Below are positions 1 to 13,060 of a stretch of 64,000 nt of DNA, piece after piece. Below the pieces are notes generated by a model that saw nothing but the letters and a program-made list of their open reading frames with translations, was not told the origin of the DNA and made no database searches. The first letter of the stretch is position 1. Each line of letters opens with the position of its first letter. This DNA is from Trochalopteron elliotii (Eukaryota > Chordata > Aves > Passeriformes > Leiothrichidae): the NCBI GenBank assembly GCA_024734555.1, contig JANPWX010000054.1, forward strand, positions 8,695,982 through 8,759,981, in the 5' to 3' direction. The position numbers were made by a program, and so were the translations under genes.

Positions 1-3000
1 TCCACCCTCTACCCCAACAAATCCAATTAAACTTGCCAAGACACACACACATGCCGTCAATCATTCCAGATTCTATCCACCCTATCAATATTTCAGCAGC
101 ATTTCACTCTCTTACTTTCCAGGACTATGCACACTCCACACAGCATGCACTCATTGTTCCCCATGCTCCTGCCTTGCCCCTCTTAATCAGTGACAACAAG
201 TCACATTCATTCCCTTCCTGCACCTTATGCTACACCAAAGTAGCTGGCTAGCTGGCACAGACGAGCTTCTTTGTGCTCCATTGATGATTTGGGGCTTGGC
301 TGGTTGTTGGGTGAGGGAGGGAGGGGGGAGAGAGGTTTGTGGTTTGCCTGTTTTGTTTTTTTAAAGGGTGAAAGGCAGGATGCACAATACAGTTATTTAT
401 AGACAAAAGGACACCGACACAGAGGAATTGTGTTCATGCTTATAAAACAATTTTGCTTATTGTGAAATACTGGTAGCTTATTGTACTGGCCTCATCTTAA
501 TGAGCACAAGGGCAGTAGACCCAAAATTTCTGGTATTAACAGATCCACAAGTTCTCCAGAGACTTTACGTATCTGACGTGGTCATTCCCAAAGCTTGCCG
601 AGACACGACACCATTATCAAAATAACTTTGATAATTTGGACTTTATTTTCTTATGCAAACTGTTCTGGCTCAGAAAAGAGCTCAACCTCCTTAACAGGAA
701 GGGGAGATGCATGATGGCTTTTTCATTCTATCTCATGCAGTCTCAGGGCTGCCCTTGAGTGTGGACATACACAGTAACTCATTTTCAAAGATAAGGATTA
801 TTTTGGGTGCACCAGAAAGATCACACTCATCTTGTACGAGTTTAATAACAGGTCAATTGACTTCCTCTTTGAATTCTCACTTGACATCACCATGAGAAAC
901 ATGGAAAGCTAATGTGATGGAGGATTTCACCAACTGTTGGGCTGTCTTTACTGACATTGCAGGAAGTGATCTAAAGTGACTCCAAACCAATGGCTGGGCT
1001 TTCAGACAGGGAGTAGTTATTCCAGCAGAGCAATCTGCCTATAAAAATTTTCCCCTTTTCCAGTGTTCTTATGTCCTGAGCTGCTCCAGGATTCCAAGAT
1101 TGAAGCTGTGTTCCTGCTGTGAGTTCCCATTCCATCCCTAGGACATTTTTTCTTCATTTTCTGAAAGCCTAAAAAGCTGATATTGCAGCCTTATGTCCAT
1201 ACAAGAGGGCTGGAGTGCACAAATGAAATGGCACAAAAATACACTGGTGACTACCGTACATGCTGGCACAGCCATCAGATAATAAAGACCAGTCATGCAA
1301 CTGGATATATTTGGCTTAGAACATATGTGATATATAGGATTTAATGATTAGCATGTACTCTTCTTCGAATCCAAACAGAAACAGGCAAAGGTTAAAACTT
1401 TTCTTTCTTTTGCAAAGAAGATTTTTACTTTTCTGGAATCACAGCCTTCCACCTGTTGAGCTCCAATTTCTGGGTCTAAAAATGCTCTTCAAAGTCCCAC
1501 CTTCAGTTTTCAGATACACTCCTAAAAATTGTCTCCCTGTATGATCAACCTAACTTCCAGTGAAATTTCAATATGTTGCTAGACAAAATGTGAATTCTAA
1601 AAGATTATAAAGCTTCTCTTGCTATCAGTAAAAAAATTCAGAGATAACTTTAACACGAAATGAATTTAAACACTAATTTTGCAGCTTCAGATTCATTTAA
1701 ACATTAGTGAATGCTCACTCAATTGTCAATAGCAAGAGAGAGTTCATCTGGATAGCATAACTTCATCTCCTATCCTGGAGAGAACTGGCAAGTACATTCC
1801 CTTGGAGGATCTTGTTCTGCTTCCTCATGCTGAGGCATAGCACACAGTCCTCTGGGGCCCACGGAAAAAGCCACTTGATCACGCCTTGAAAGTACAGGCA
1901 AGGCCAACTGCATGTGGAGCACCACAGCTTCCTCCAGCAGACACTCTGCTAATCATTTGAGAGTGGGCTTAGATTAACAGGACCTGAGTAAATAAAGGTT
2001 TGTTTTTCAGATAGTTCACTGCCTTTTTCAGCAGTCCTGCTGGAGATCTTTGCTTTGGAGAAACCCAACCTGTCATCTAAAAGGGAGTTTCAGAGCTCCT
2101 TTGAAGCAATACTTCCTAAAAACATGAAGAGAGCCGTGTAAACTTGGATCCAAAGTAAAAAAGTAAAAACCTCACTCTGCACAGTTCCATCTTTAATATA
2201 GTCCTCGAAGTTTTGAAAACAGACTTCCCTGAAGGTGCTGTCCAGAAACCATTTCTTCCCTGACCCTCTTAGCGTTTTCCACTTTTTAACTCTGAGAAAC
2301 CTTTCTTCCACAAGGCAAAAATCCAAATTTTGAGGAGACAGAAGAAGAAAACAGGAAAATGAGGAAACCTGGTGATCATTGCTCCCCTGGGAAATTATCT
2401 ATCCTGTAAATAATTAGTGTTTACTCACACTTGTAATACAGTTATCTGCCAAATACAAACATTGCTTGCTGCAAATAGCTCAGCTAAGAAGAACCAAAGC
2501 CAAAAGGAGCTTCTGAATCAGTCACCCAATCAGACCTAACCATAGGGCACCTGGAGAATATTGACTGCAATATGACCTATTTCCTATATTTGGTGAGCAA
2601 TATGTGATTTCCACATAAATTGGGAAATGATTTTATGACTGAAAAGAAGCCAAAATTGTGCAGGCATGCAGTCTAAGTGCCAACTACTTATCTCTGGTAA
2701 CATGAACTCAGCTGACTTGGGGATTGCCTGGAGGCCTCCAGGGCAATAGCAAACACGGCATCAAATGACTCCAGCACAGCCTTTTCGGAGAATTGTTTGA
2801 CATAGGATGCTGTGAGTCACCCTGGTTTTATGTGTAGTGTTTGTGGGAAGCCAGTACAAAAAAAGAGCTGAGGAGCATTCAAGAATGTAGCTGGCAAGGT
2901 GATGACATGTGATTCTAATAAGGAAATGACAGTTTTTCTCAGCCCTGGTTTTGGTAAGGGGTCACTTGCTGCAATGTGTGGAATTTCTTTAGAGTGCTGC

Positions 3001-4506
3001 ATCTTGCACCCTGTTCTTGGGAACACAGTGGGCAAAGCTCCCAGGGTATGATTGATTAAAATAGCTACCACATGTTTATCTGTGTATTTATCTGATGGTA
3101 GAAAACACGTGTACACACGCGGCAATTCTGACCTTAATTTACAACCAGGTCACCTGTTTTCTACTGCACTAAGGATGTTATGAGGTAAAAATCACAGCTG
3201 AAAGGAGTAAAGCTCCCTCTGTTTATGTTGGAAGGGAAAACGAGTTCTGAAGTACTCAGCAAGCCAGATTTGCCTGTGAAGTATGCTTGTGTTCTAATAT
3301 TTGTTACAATGCCTGCTCATGGAATGTGGGTAGAGTAAGGCAACCAAAAATGGGTGCCTAAAGCCAGCACCCTCAACAGGGAGTAAATAAAGCTTGCCAA
3401 CAGGGAGTTCAGAGGAGCCTGTCTTCTGACTTCCCATCCCTCTTTGCAATTTAGAATATATCTTCCCAGACCCTGACCTTGGTAACATGCATTTAAAATT
3501 TACAGCCTTGAACATATGAGGCTTGGAATTACAACCTCACTTTTCAGAAATGAGGAAGGGCTAAGAGCTGTGGTCTTTTGTAACATATCCTTGAAGAGTA
3601 TGTGCTCTGTTCTAATCCATCAGCCTGGGTTTTAGGTCCTACATGTGGAACTGGTCTTCTGAGAGAGCCTGTTGGTGATAGCCCAGTGAATGTGCACTCG
3701 ATCATTTAATCTGTGAGTCTGTGTGTAGATTAAACAAGGCCCAGAATGGGTCAGCAATCTCAACATCAAGCAGCATTTCTGGTCATTTGACAATACTGGC
3801 ATCAATGGATTTCATTGTCTCTTCAGTGCTGGGTAACAGCCAAATGGGTTTCTGACAATCTGAACAGTTTGTCACTTAGACCACTTGGTGGAATGGTCTT
3901 GTCCTCCTGTCATTTCATCTTCTCCAAGGAGCCTTAGAAGTTATCATCCTTTCTATGCCTCTGCTATTTCCTTGTCCACTTTCCTTTAAACCTGCCTACC
4001 AGTGGAGAGGCCGTTTGGAAGCTTTGATCTCAATTGACATCATACTAGGTAGATACTTCATGTACTCCTCAGTCAAAAAAAAAGGAAGGATCCTCCCACA
4101 GATTTATTCTTATTGTTTTGCCTGCTCCATCACACCACTCAATTCCTGAAACCCCATCCTCACTTGTACAATTTATAGCAGTCAGAACACAAGCAACACC
4201 TGCATGTTTTGTGGAGAAGCAGCTAGCCTCCCCTTACTGCTAATGGACTTTGAGTGAATGGGGCAATGTATTCCTTCCCCAATTATTCAATCAAATTGAA
4301 AATTATTGCTAACACAGCACCTGGACAAGCTGTCATTTATCAAACAAACAAAACCCCACAGTGAATGAACTGTTCTCTCCCTTCCTTCCATTTTCTGACA
4401 CCATTGTTACATATTAGGTGAAGTTAACAGAATGTGTTACCTAGTATTCATATATGAAGAAGAGAATAATTTCAGACTTAAACCAAACTCTGTATTTTCC
4501 CTGCAG
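1..4506. other. Unique non-coding sequence, no gene seen
   Basis: All six frames are broken at short intervals; the longest open stretch is about 100 codons, at 2817-3125 on the minus strand, and resembles no protein I know. Small items are an (AC)5 run at 41-50, a G-quadruplex motif at 309-328 (separate entry) and an isolated TATAAAA at 1040-1046 with no gene downstream. I recognise no repeat family here. Confidence 0.7.
309..328 (+). other. Canonical G-quadruplex motif
   Basis: Four G-tracts of at least three bases occur within 20 bases: GGG, loop TGA, GGG, loop A, GGG, loop A, then six Gs. This fits the usual G3+N1-7 rule with very short loops, a type generally thermally stable in vitro. 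It sits in a G-rich patch followed by T-rich sequence. No promoter or gene is recognisable beside it, so any role is unknown. Confidence 0.75.
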
Positions 4507-4675
4507 GAGTGTATGGAACAGGATTGAAATTGTTCATTCAAAAGATGGCAGCCAGATGCAGTCTGTGTCTGACCTTTGCATTAGGTGGGTATTCAGATCA
4601 AAAGCATAGTTTCAGTGCTGTCTCTGGCTGTCTCCCTTTCCACAGATTAACTGATTTTTCAAGAAGGTGTTCTGG

Positions 4676-4701
4676 AAAAGATTAATTTAAATTAATCTTT
4701 T
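4676..4701. repeat. Perfect 26-bp palindrome
   Basis: The half-site AAAAGATTAATTT is followed directly by its exact reverse complement, with no spacer. The centre lies between 4688 and 4689, and pairing stops at the next base on each side. Each arm contains a TTAAT/ATTAA core, so it could be two inverted homeodomain-type sites. It could equally be an AT-rich chance palindrome or a small cruciform. No repeat family is recognised around it. Confidence 0.85.
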
Positions 4702-7700
4702 AAATTCGTTTTTAAATAATACAAGTTAAAGCGTGTTGCTACTATCATGTTATGAAAGACATTTAGAGAGGTCTCCAAATGAGGAACATATCCATCAGCC
4801 AAGAGGCTGATATGACTAGTACCAGTTTCCAGCACAATGGTTTCTATCAGACGCACAATTTAATGGTTTGTTTTATTTAAAAACATACAACCCTCCCAGC
4901 CACTCTACACCAATCCAAACACTGGATTATTTGGAAAAACCTAGGCTGGGATGATGCCTGCATCTTTAATGTATCATATATATGTAGCATATAAAAATAT
5001 GTATTTCTTAGAGACACATTCTATCTTACACTATTATTTGAATGCACACGCACAGTTTCCCATGACAAAAGAAGGTAAAGTAAGAGCCAGTAATATAATA
5101 AACACAAACTAGGAAACAGAGATAAACAGAGATGCACCAAGCAACCCAATGCAACAGTAAACCAGCCAACAGTCCTGAAGTCTTTGCTTCATGCTAATTT
5201 CATCCTAAGCATTCAGGACTTTTGTTCCAATCTTTTCATGCAGACCTCCTGAGTAAACTGCAGCAATATTCTTCTATTAGCAAGACAAACAAGCCATATT
5301 ATGGGAAAATCTATAGCCTTCTAACTCCTCCCCAAAATGTCTCTTGACAAGGACAAGGCTGTTGAACTCTTAAGGACCGTGAAAGTTCCTTGCAAAAGGC
5401 TATGGGACTGCCCTTGATGGAAAGGAGGAGAACAGATGTTATTTACTCCTCCTAAGGACAAGTTCTCACAGATGAGATTTGAAGGCAAACAAACTAACAT
5501 CCCTTGAACAGCCCACATTTCAGATTTAGGTGCAGTTTACATGCCAGTGGAGGCTGGGGGCTGAATGAGGCAGCACAGCTGAGACTCCACACACAAGCCT
5601 TGTATCCACATGGAGGGTGGTAACTGTGAGGGCTATAAATGGAGGCTCTGCTCCACTGGATCCTGTCCATGAGTTGTGGCTGGCTTAAAGGGGGAAAGGG
5701 ACTTTGGTTGTGCTGTGCAGGCACAAACCCTTCAGGGGATGCAGAGATGCTTTTACAGCCAAGTAGAGAATACGTTCAAACCTTTATTGGTTCAAGTTGC
5801 ACCTAGACAATCAACAGGGTCCTACATAGATTGATTTGGGTGAGCTTTTCTTCTTCCCCTAAACAATACAACCTCCTGGCCTTAAAATATCAATTTAAAA
5901 AACATCTAAAAATCATGCTAATAAGGAAAAAACGTTGGGCTCCATCTGCATTTTACATTTCAGACAACCCCAGCTCCACAACCTCTAGATACCAAACCAG
6001 CCTGGTAGTATTCATTTGTTTCAGGAGTTTTGCAAAACTGTTCAGGTGCTAGATTTATCACAGAGGAAAAGGTTTAAGGCTCTCCTGAATTAAAAAAATC
6101 CCCCAAATCTCAGTTTCTAAAGCAGTATCACATTCCTAGGCTGTAACAATAACAACAATTTTTACTGTTGGGTGAATCAGCTGTTCAGATTTATAATTTA
6201 TTATAACAACAGCATGAAAAATCAAGCTATATATGAAACAGAGTTAAATTCAGATCTGAAACAAAAGGTGCCCCACAGAACAGAAGGTCAGCTGAAATAC
6301 ACATTGGATGCTCATGGAGAAGTAGAGCAATCTTTTGATCAAGAAAAAGAACCAAGACTCAGGGGAAATGAGCTCCAATTCCAGCACATTTCCTGTAAGA
6401 CATTGAAAAAATGGTCACCCTTCTTTCTATCTTTATTTCCTCAGTGGTGTCACAGGTTGGCTTGGAAAGACAGTAAGATCTGAAATGATGGACAGTGTTT
6501 GAAGAGCAAGATACTGCTCTTTCACTAGTTGCAGATGAGTCCAACAGATGATGCTTCTCACACAAACTCACACACACATTGCTTCTTTTCCTAAATGCAA
6601 TTTTAAACATGACCATCATAGACCAAGGATATTAAGTATACTGAAGACAATGACACTTTTTTCTGAGTTAAAATGTGCAGAGTCTGGCCCTGACTCTGAA
6701 CACAGTGAGCAGGTCTCTGGGTTCTCATTTTAGCAGTTTGCTCACATATATGTTATTGTGAGCTGTTAGTTTAGTTAACATTTCATGCACTTTATGTAAT
6801 CAGAAATATTTTAGCTGATAGTTTCAAATTCCAGACAAAGCCACAAACTTCAGGAATAAAATGAGATTTTTACAACTTTTCATGATTATATTTGGTTTAC
6901 AATTTTCTTCTTACAATTTAAATAAGAATCCCTTTACAAAACATGGCCTGACCAGCATCTCTCTTAACACTGGTTTTTTTATTTGTGAGAGATAAAGAAA
7001 TTATCACTTTACCATCTCAGAACCATGAGGGCAGGTACCAGCTCTGAAAATTGGGCTTAATAATAACATTTTAGTCAATTAAAATCACTTTTCAACAATT
7101 TCCTAGCAAAGGGATAGAGGGGAAGGGAAGGGTATTCAAATTCAAAATCCCTGCCAGACCACAACATACAATTTGTTTGTCTGTTCTGAAAGATGTATTT
7201 ATTAATTAGGACTGTTCCTGATTTGCTAGTGAAATCAGTGCTTGAGAAAGTCATAACATTCACACTTAAGTACCTCAGCCTTGAGGCACTCAGAGGACAC
7301 CAAGGATGCCCATTACACTTCCTAAACACATAAATCAAGTACATTAATAGAGATGATAGACTGTGTAACATCACACTTTCCTTATTAGGGATAAATGGTT
7401 GCAACTTTGTTTTTAAAAATGTATTTTTACCTCTTTGCCAAGAGCAAGGAAAATACAAGAAGCTTTTAAAAGAACACAAACGGGTGAGGGTATCAGGTAT
7501 ATTTCATATTATTTGTTTGGTTTTTTAAGAACAAACCACACACATCTCCGTCTTGGGAAAGAAGCAGATTCACACAGTGTTTGGGCAATATCCTCTTCCA
7601 AAAGTCACTGCAAACATACATAAAGCTCAGTTCTGGGGATGTGGTTACATCTTTACAGTAGCCTTCAACAAACCACTGAACAAAGCCTTTGTCAAGTCTT

Positions 7701-8436
7701 TTGGGACTTCTACATAATGTAAAGCAACATAGTTTTACAACTTTAGATAAGAATGTACTGACACATTCATAAAATTTTCAAACCACAGAAAAAAGCATCA
7801 TGAGGAAACACTTACCACAAATATGCTTTTCTATTCCAAGGGTACTGACTTTGTGACATATGGGTAATATGGGTAGGTCTGACTACTAGCTTGAAAAGTT
7901 TGAACTCAAATGTAGTGGGTGCTATATAAAAGGAAAAAGTCAAAATTCTTACAGCAACATTGTCTCTTGACTGTGATACGTCCTGTGTAATTTTAGCCAG
8001 ACTGCACAGAACATTTGCAGAAGAAAGAACTTCAACAATCTCCAAATTATGAAAAGGTTACATTTCTCATCCTTAACAGTGCTTTGTAAAGATAGGAATA
8101 GAGAAAGGTAAGGGTGCTGCCAGAAGGCAGGGGAAGGGTTAGTTGTTTTGAACATGGTGTGTGTTACGTGGTCAGATGTTACCTATTCATCCCCAGCATG
8201 AATTACCTCACCAGGCCTGTGATCTAAACATGTGTAGTTGCTAAGCAATACCCAGTCACAAGGTCTCCTGTAATCCATACCATTTGCTATTTTACTACAG
8301 ATGTGCCCTGGTTAGTTTGCTAAAATGACACCTATGTTCCCACATCGAGTAATATTTTAAAAATAAAATAAATAAACTCATATTTACCAGTAGGGCAGGT
8401 GGGTCTTGTAAAATCAATCGTTAGAATGCTTCCCCT
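4702..8436. other. Unique non-coding sequence, no gene seen
   Basis: Only short open stretches occur; the longest is 134 codons at 7075-7479 on the minus strand and has no recognisable domain. A TATAAAT at 5634-5640 lies in a somewhat more GC-rich patch (about 5520-5760), but no coding sequence follows. A CA-rich patch occurs near 6558-6580. The A/T-rich run TTTTAAAAATAAAATAAATAAA lies at about 8355-8376. No mobile element is recognised. Confidence 0.65.
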
Positions 8437-8453
8437 ATAAATAAATAAATAAA
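8437..8453. repeat. (ATAA)4 microsatellite
   Basis: Four tandem copies of the tetranucleotide ATAA, ending in an extra A. A related A/T-rich run lies about 80 bases upstream. It is short, so probably only weakly polymorphic. Confidence 0.85.
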
Positions 8454-11400
8454 CACAAGCTTGTCTCTCAAAAACATGTAGTTCATTCAGTGCAAATGTT
8501 AGAAATGTTTGAAATCACGAATAGAAACCACACTGAGGCTAAGATTCCTCTCCCCATCTTAATTGTCCTTAATCACCACTGCAATAGCAAAATTCAAGTA
8601 GGAACTCTGGATATCTGTGCCCTGAGCAGTATTCAGGAATCAAGTGGGCTTTTTAACACACGATTTGAAGGTCAAAAAACACCCCAACAACAAGGAGACA
8701 CATAGTATAAGGATAACCATTGAAAGCTGAAAACATTTCTCTCTCAGGGCCTGGTTCTGCAGCTCTCATTGAATCACATGATCAGTCAGAATCTCTATCC
8801 ACAGAAGAGTCACCCCGTGAGATTAACACCTGTGCAGAAACCCGAGCTGGCTGAATGGCACCTAAGAAATTGTGACAGACTGTGTAAGCTAACACCTAAG
8901 ATAATCTTACTGTCATTTCTACAGGTAGTGTGTCAAGTCCTGCCCTTAAACATCTAGCCTATATGCAGTTCAAGTCAATGCAAACTGCAGGTGCTCTCTC
9001 TCTTCCTAACATTTTCCAAAGGATTAGGTCCAGCCAGATAATACTATAAGAGAGGAAGAACTTGTTTCATACTTTACAGACTTCCTTTTCCTCCTAAAAT
9101 GAACAAACTACTGTTAGAATAACCATTTTAAATAGTAATTCCCAACCTCAGACTGCACACCAACAGAGTCTATTTTAATTTGTTTAGGACACAGTGTGAC
9201 AGGAGATGCAAATTTGATAAACACCGTCAGAACATGTTGTGGAGTCACTCCTCTTAATCTAAAATGTGAAAACCAAGCATCAGTTGACATAAAATACACG
9301 TAATACAGCACAGAGCAGGATAATGGGTCTAGCACATATGGTATTGTGAGAAATGATTTTCTGTGACAGCCAAGTATGAAAATGAACAGAAGACAACTGA
9401 ATTTCCTGCACTACATCCATACTGGTTGCCTGTCCTGCAAAGACTTATATAGAACAAACTGACAAGATCACCTGGAATTACCTAATCTGATTGGCATTAT
9501 ATGTGACAGATAAAACATCTGTGTAGAGAAAATGAAATGTACTTATCCATGACTGAGATACTGACCAAAACCAGACCAAACAGTGGGAAACATCCCTCAA
9601 AACAATTTTAACAAGTCTTGCAAAGAGGTCTCAAACAATTTATGGTAATGCAGAGGCACAAAACTCAGCACTCTTTCAGTTCTAATGACAAGCATGCCAT
9701 AGTTAATTTAAATGTTCTAGTTGCGTGATGTGTAGAGAAAGAACCGGTATGTAATTTTAAAACTAAAATCATCTGGAAGAGAAATAGGTGAAATAGGAAT
9801 AATTCAAAGTGGTATGTGCCAAGAAAAAAAAAATCCATTCTTGATCTATCAGAAAGAAAGGTCCTTTAAGCATCATTGTCATTTTCTCTTTTCCTGAGAA
9901 CAAAGTTTCTATCAATGGATTTTAAAATGCTGCCTTAAATCTGGAAACAAGTTGTCCTTTAGAAAACCAAACATTATTGATTTTAATTCGTGGCGGTTGC
10001 AAACAGCAGCAACTTAGCAAGTATACACATAACAGAAAATATGAATTTTGAGAGGAGATACTCAATGAGATTCCACTGACACATTTATACTTGTTAGTAA
10101 GACTTCTCAGACTAACTCAAAGCTCGTGGATTTTCCCAAAGTATACAAATAATCTCCTTCTCTTAAGGAATTTGTTGCCTGTATATTAAAATGGTATGTG
10201 GGGTTGCTTCAATTTTGGTGACAGAAGAACAGAAATTTTTAAGTTATGCATACAGACAGAAGATTTTGAGGGAGAGAGAGGACAGAGCAGTGCATGGGGA
10301 ATGGGCTGGGTGGAAAGCATTGAGAGTCTAGATGGAGGATTGCCTGGTAATAAGGGTGACATGGTAGTTGATGGGAAGGTGCTCCAATTAGGGTGTGGGT
10401 GTGACAGTACCAGGGTGATGAGAGGAAAATTACTTTACCAGAGATGCTTGAAATGAACTGGAAGGGAGCAGCCAGTCAGTCAGAACAATGCTCGTTATTC
10501 AGGTGTCATAGGCACAAGGACTCTGTTTTTCTAGCTGGATACAGCAGGCACAGCATCCAGGCATCTTAAAAATCCAACTTCCACAGGAGGCTGCATGGAA
10601 AGGCAGGGGCCCACATGGTCCCAAGTTGCCCAAACCCATTTCAACTGCAAGGCCAGGAATCTGCTGAGGTAACCACAAACCATGGTTCTGCCCACTGTGG
10701 AATCATTAACAGCTTGGAGACAGCATGATTGCAGTGATACTTTGACATGTCCTCCAGTTGCCTCAAAAATCAGATGAGAGTAATTTAATCAGAATCTGCT
10801 TTCATGAAATAGGGAGCTCCCTTCTCATTAAAAATATCAACACTAATAATGCCCTCTTCTTACTTTAGGCCACATCCTAAGGCCTTTTCCTCTTGGTGAG
10901 CTAGTGCCTTCAGCAGAATTATTAGGTACAACTCAGCTGTCAAGCATATGTCCTTTAACCAGGCCCTTCTTCAGGCAGCAAGCCTCCTTTCATCCACATC
11001 CACTGTGTTGATCCACAGTTAGAAGTGTTAGGTCTGTATTTCTGTGGGGCTGTAGCATGCTGGTGGATCTCATGAGATACAGCTATTCCAGGGGTGCCTC
11101 ACTGCAATAGGCCACAGGGACTTTTTCAAACACTCATCACCTTACAGCTTAATAAGAGATTTCCAATAGGCAACCCTTCCTGACAGAACTCTGTGTGGTT
11201 TTTTTGGACTACTTACACTCATTCCCAGAAATAACCCCAGCTAGAGCTGGCACAATGCAGCTAAATCAACTTACAAATGTGTAAACCTAAAAGCACAATT
11301 GGGTATGCAAAAATTTCCCTGGGAGAGAGCACTGCTGCTTCAACACAAGTTTTACATGCCACCTAAAATAAATGGAAAAGACCAGTCGCTGGAGAGGGCA

Positions 11401-12214
11401 ATTTACAAGCGGCATGTCATAAAAATGCTTTGATTTTCCCCTCTGGAAAAATTTCGGTCTCTCCACTGTCTACAAGTAGCCTGGATAGGCTAGGCAACAA
11501 AAGTGGAACAGCAGACTCTCTTCATAGACAGAGGTATCAGAAAAATCATCATGAGAATTTTCCCAGGGAGGGTAGTCCCAGGAGGCAGACCAAAATCTGA
11601 ACAACAATTACATTTTACTTTCTCCAATAATTTCTCTGAATTTTTTTAACAGCAAAAGAAAGTATACAAATGAGTTTGTACATTGAACTACTTCTGTAAA
11701 TAACATGCAGAGAGAGGAGGGAACCTGGATTAAATTATTAGGAACAATGAAAATTCTTTGGGGGCAAATCTGAAAGGAAAATGTATGCTGCGTTCCACTT
11801 GGGAGGATCTGTTTCATGTCACGTATGGCATGAGTTTGCCAGGGCACTGCTTTACTTTTGTAACAAAATACTTTGTGAATATCCTGGTCTCAAAGGCAGA
11901 TGTGAGGAGGAACTAGGAATCCTTCAGTTCAGAGCTTAACCCATCTGATCAAACCCATACACTTCTCTTCAGCAGGAGAAAAGTATTGTTGCTGTGTTGT
12001 CTCAGACCCTGTACATCCACCCTAATCTTCTTCCTGTTTCATCTTTCCCTGTATTTTTAGTCTGGACAGATCATTCTGTTGTACTTGAAGATTCACACAC
12101 TCTCATGGAACTGTTTTATTTCACCCCTCGCTCAGCAAGCCATGCAACAAAAGCCAGAGAAGAGGGAGCTCTGTGTACTATCAGTGCTACATACTTCTGA
12201 CTATTATTTCCGCC
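8454..12214. other. Unique non-coding sequence, no gene seen
   Basis: No open stretch exceeds about 86 codons; that one (10196-10456, plus strand) is open mainly because the patch is rich in G and A. At 8747-8800 there is a GGCCTGGTTCTGCAG-type phrase followed by CTCATTGAA, which faintly resembles old repeats dispersed in reptile and bird genomes (see findings). An A-run occurs at 9824-9833. Confidence 0.6.
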
Positions 12215-13060
12215 TGATGGCTTTGGTTTTATCCAAGGATTATTCAGTTTGGGAATAATAAGAGATTTACATGCTTTCACGCAGGTCAAATTACAGTCAG
12301 AAAGCACATGTGTTGCAATTTCTTCACCTGCAGATTATTCCTGGTGACTGTTATTTTAAAGCTTCCCTAACTGACAACAGCAGAAATTACTGGTCGAATC
12401 CTGTTTGCAGACGAAGGCTGATGTCCTCCCAGTGTTCCAGCAGGATATTGCTCTGATATTGAATGATAAATTGTTTCAAATAATATCAGATTAGCTTTTC
12501 TAAAGAGTAATTCTTCAATTGGCTGAATAGATCACCCAAATTCAAACTTATTGGAAATTTTTTCCAAGTGGCTATTTCTTAAACCAAGACTGCTACCACG
12601 TTATTTTGAGTTTTATATCTTCTCAAGCAAATTGACATCAACTATAATGTCTTCTCTATGAACACAGGAACAAGTGCCAATATTTTATCATTATTTGTGG
12701 TCTTTCTAAAGGTTTCAGTAATCATTTGGATATATTAAAATGGAAAAAACCAGACAGCTATGCTGATTTTTCCTCATTTAAAAAAAAAAAGTAAAATAAA
12801 AACAATGCGAATTTCGCCACCTGCCCTGTAACAAAGCAGGGAAAGAAATGACAGTTTTGCAGCTTCTGAGGAGTTACTGTGACTGACTGAAATACAGCTG
12901 TGAATTCTGGATATAAATAATGAGAAGACAATGTGGGGAAAAAAACATTACCTCACTGATCGAGTTATTAATTTTTAATGATGATGTATACACAGGCAGG
13001 CTAAGGAAGCTTACTGGCACCCAATTTAATTTTCAAGTTTGTCTAAGTTTTCTAGAACTA
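12215..13060. other. Non-coding block, possible conserved element
   Basis: This is unique sequence without low-complexity character, apart from an 11-A run at 12780-12790. Two parts (12215-12470 and 12840-13060) hold mixed, information-rich sequence with TAAT and ATTA cores, including TTATTAATTTTTAATGATG near 12965. That texture is typical of conserved non-coding elements, but conservation cannot be judged from one sequence. No frame is open across it. Confidence 0.25.

Noticed and set aside
5632..5660. TATA-box-like GGCTATAAATGGAGG as a promoter
   Set aside because: TATAAA strings are frequent in this AT-rich window and no coding sequence or transcript signal follows.
7075..7479. 134-codon minus-strand open frame
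   Set aside because: No domain, no splice context and composition like its surroundings. Its length is within what chance gives over six frames of 64 kb.
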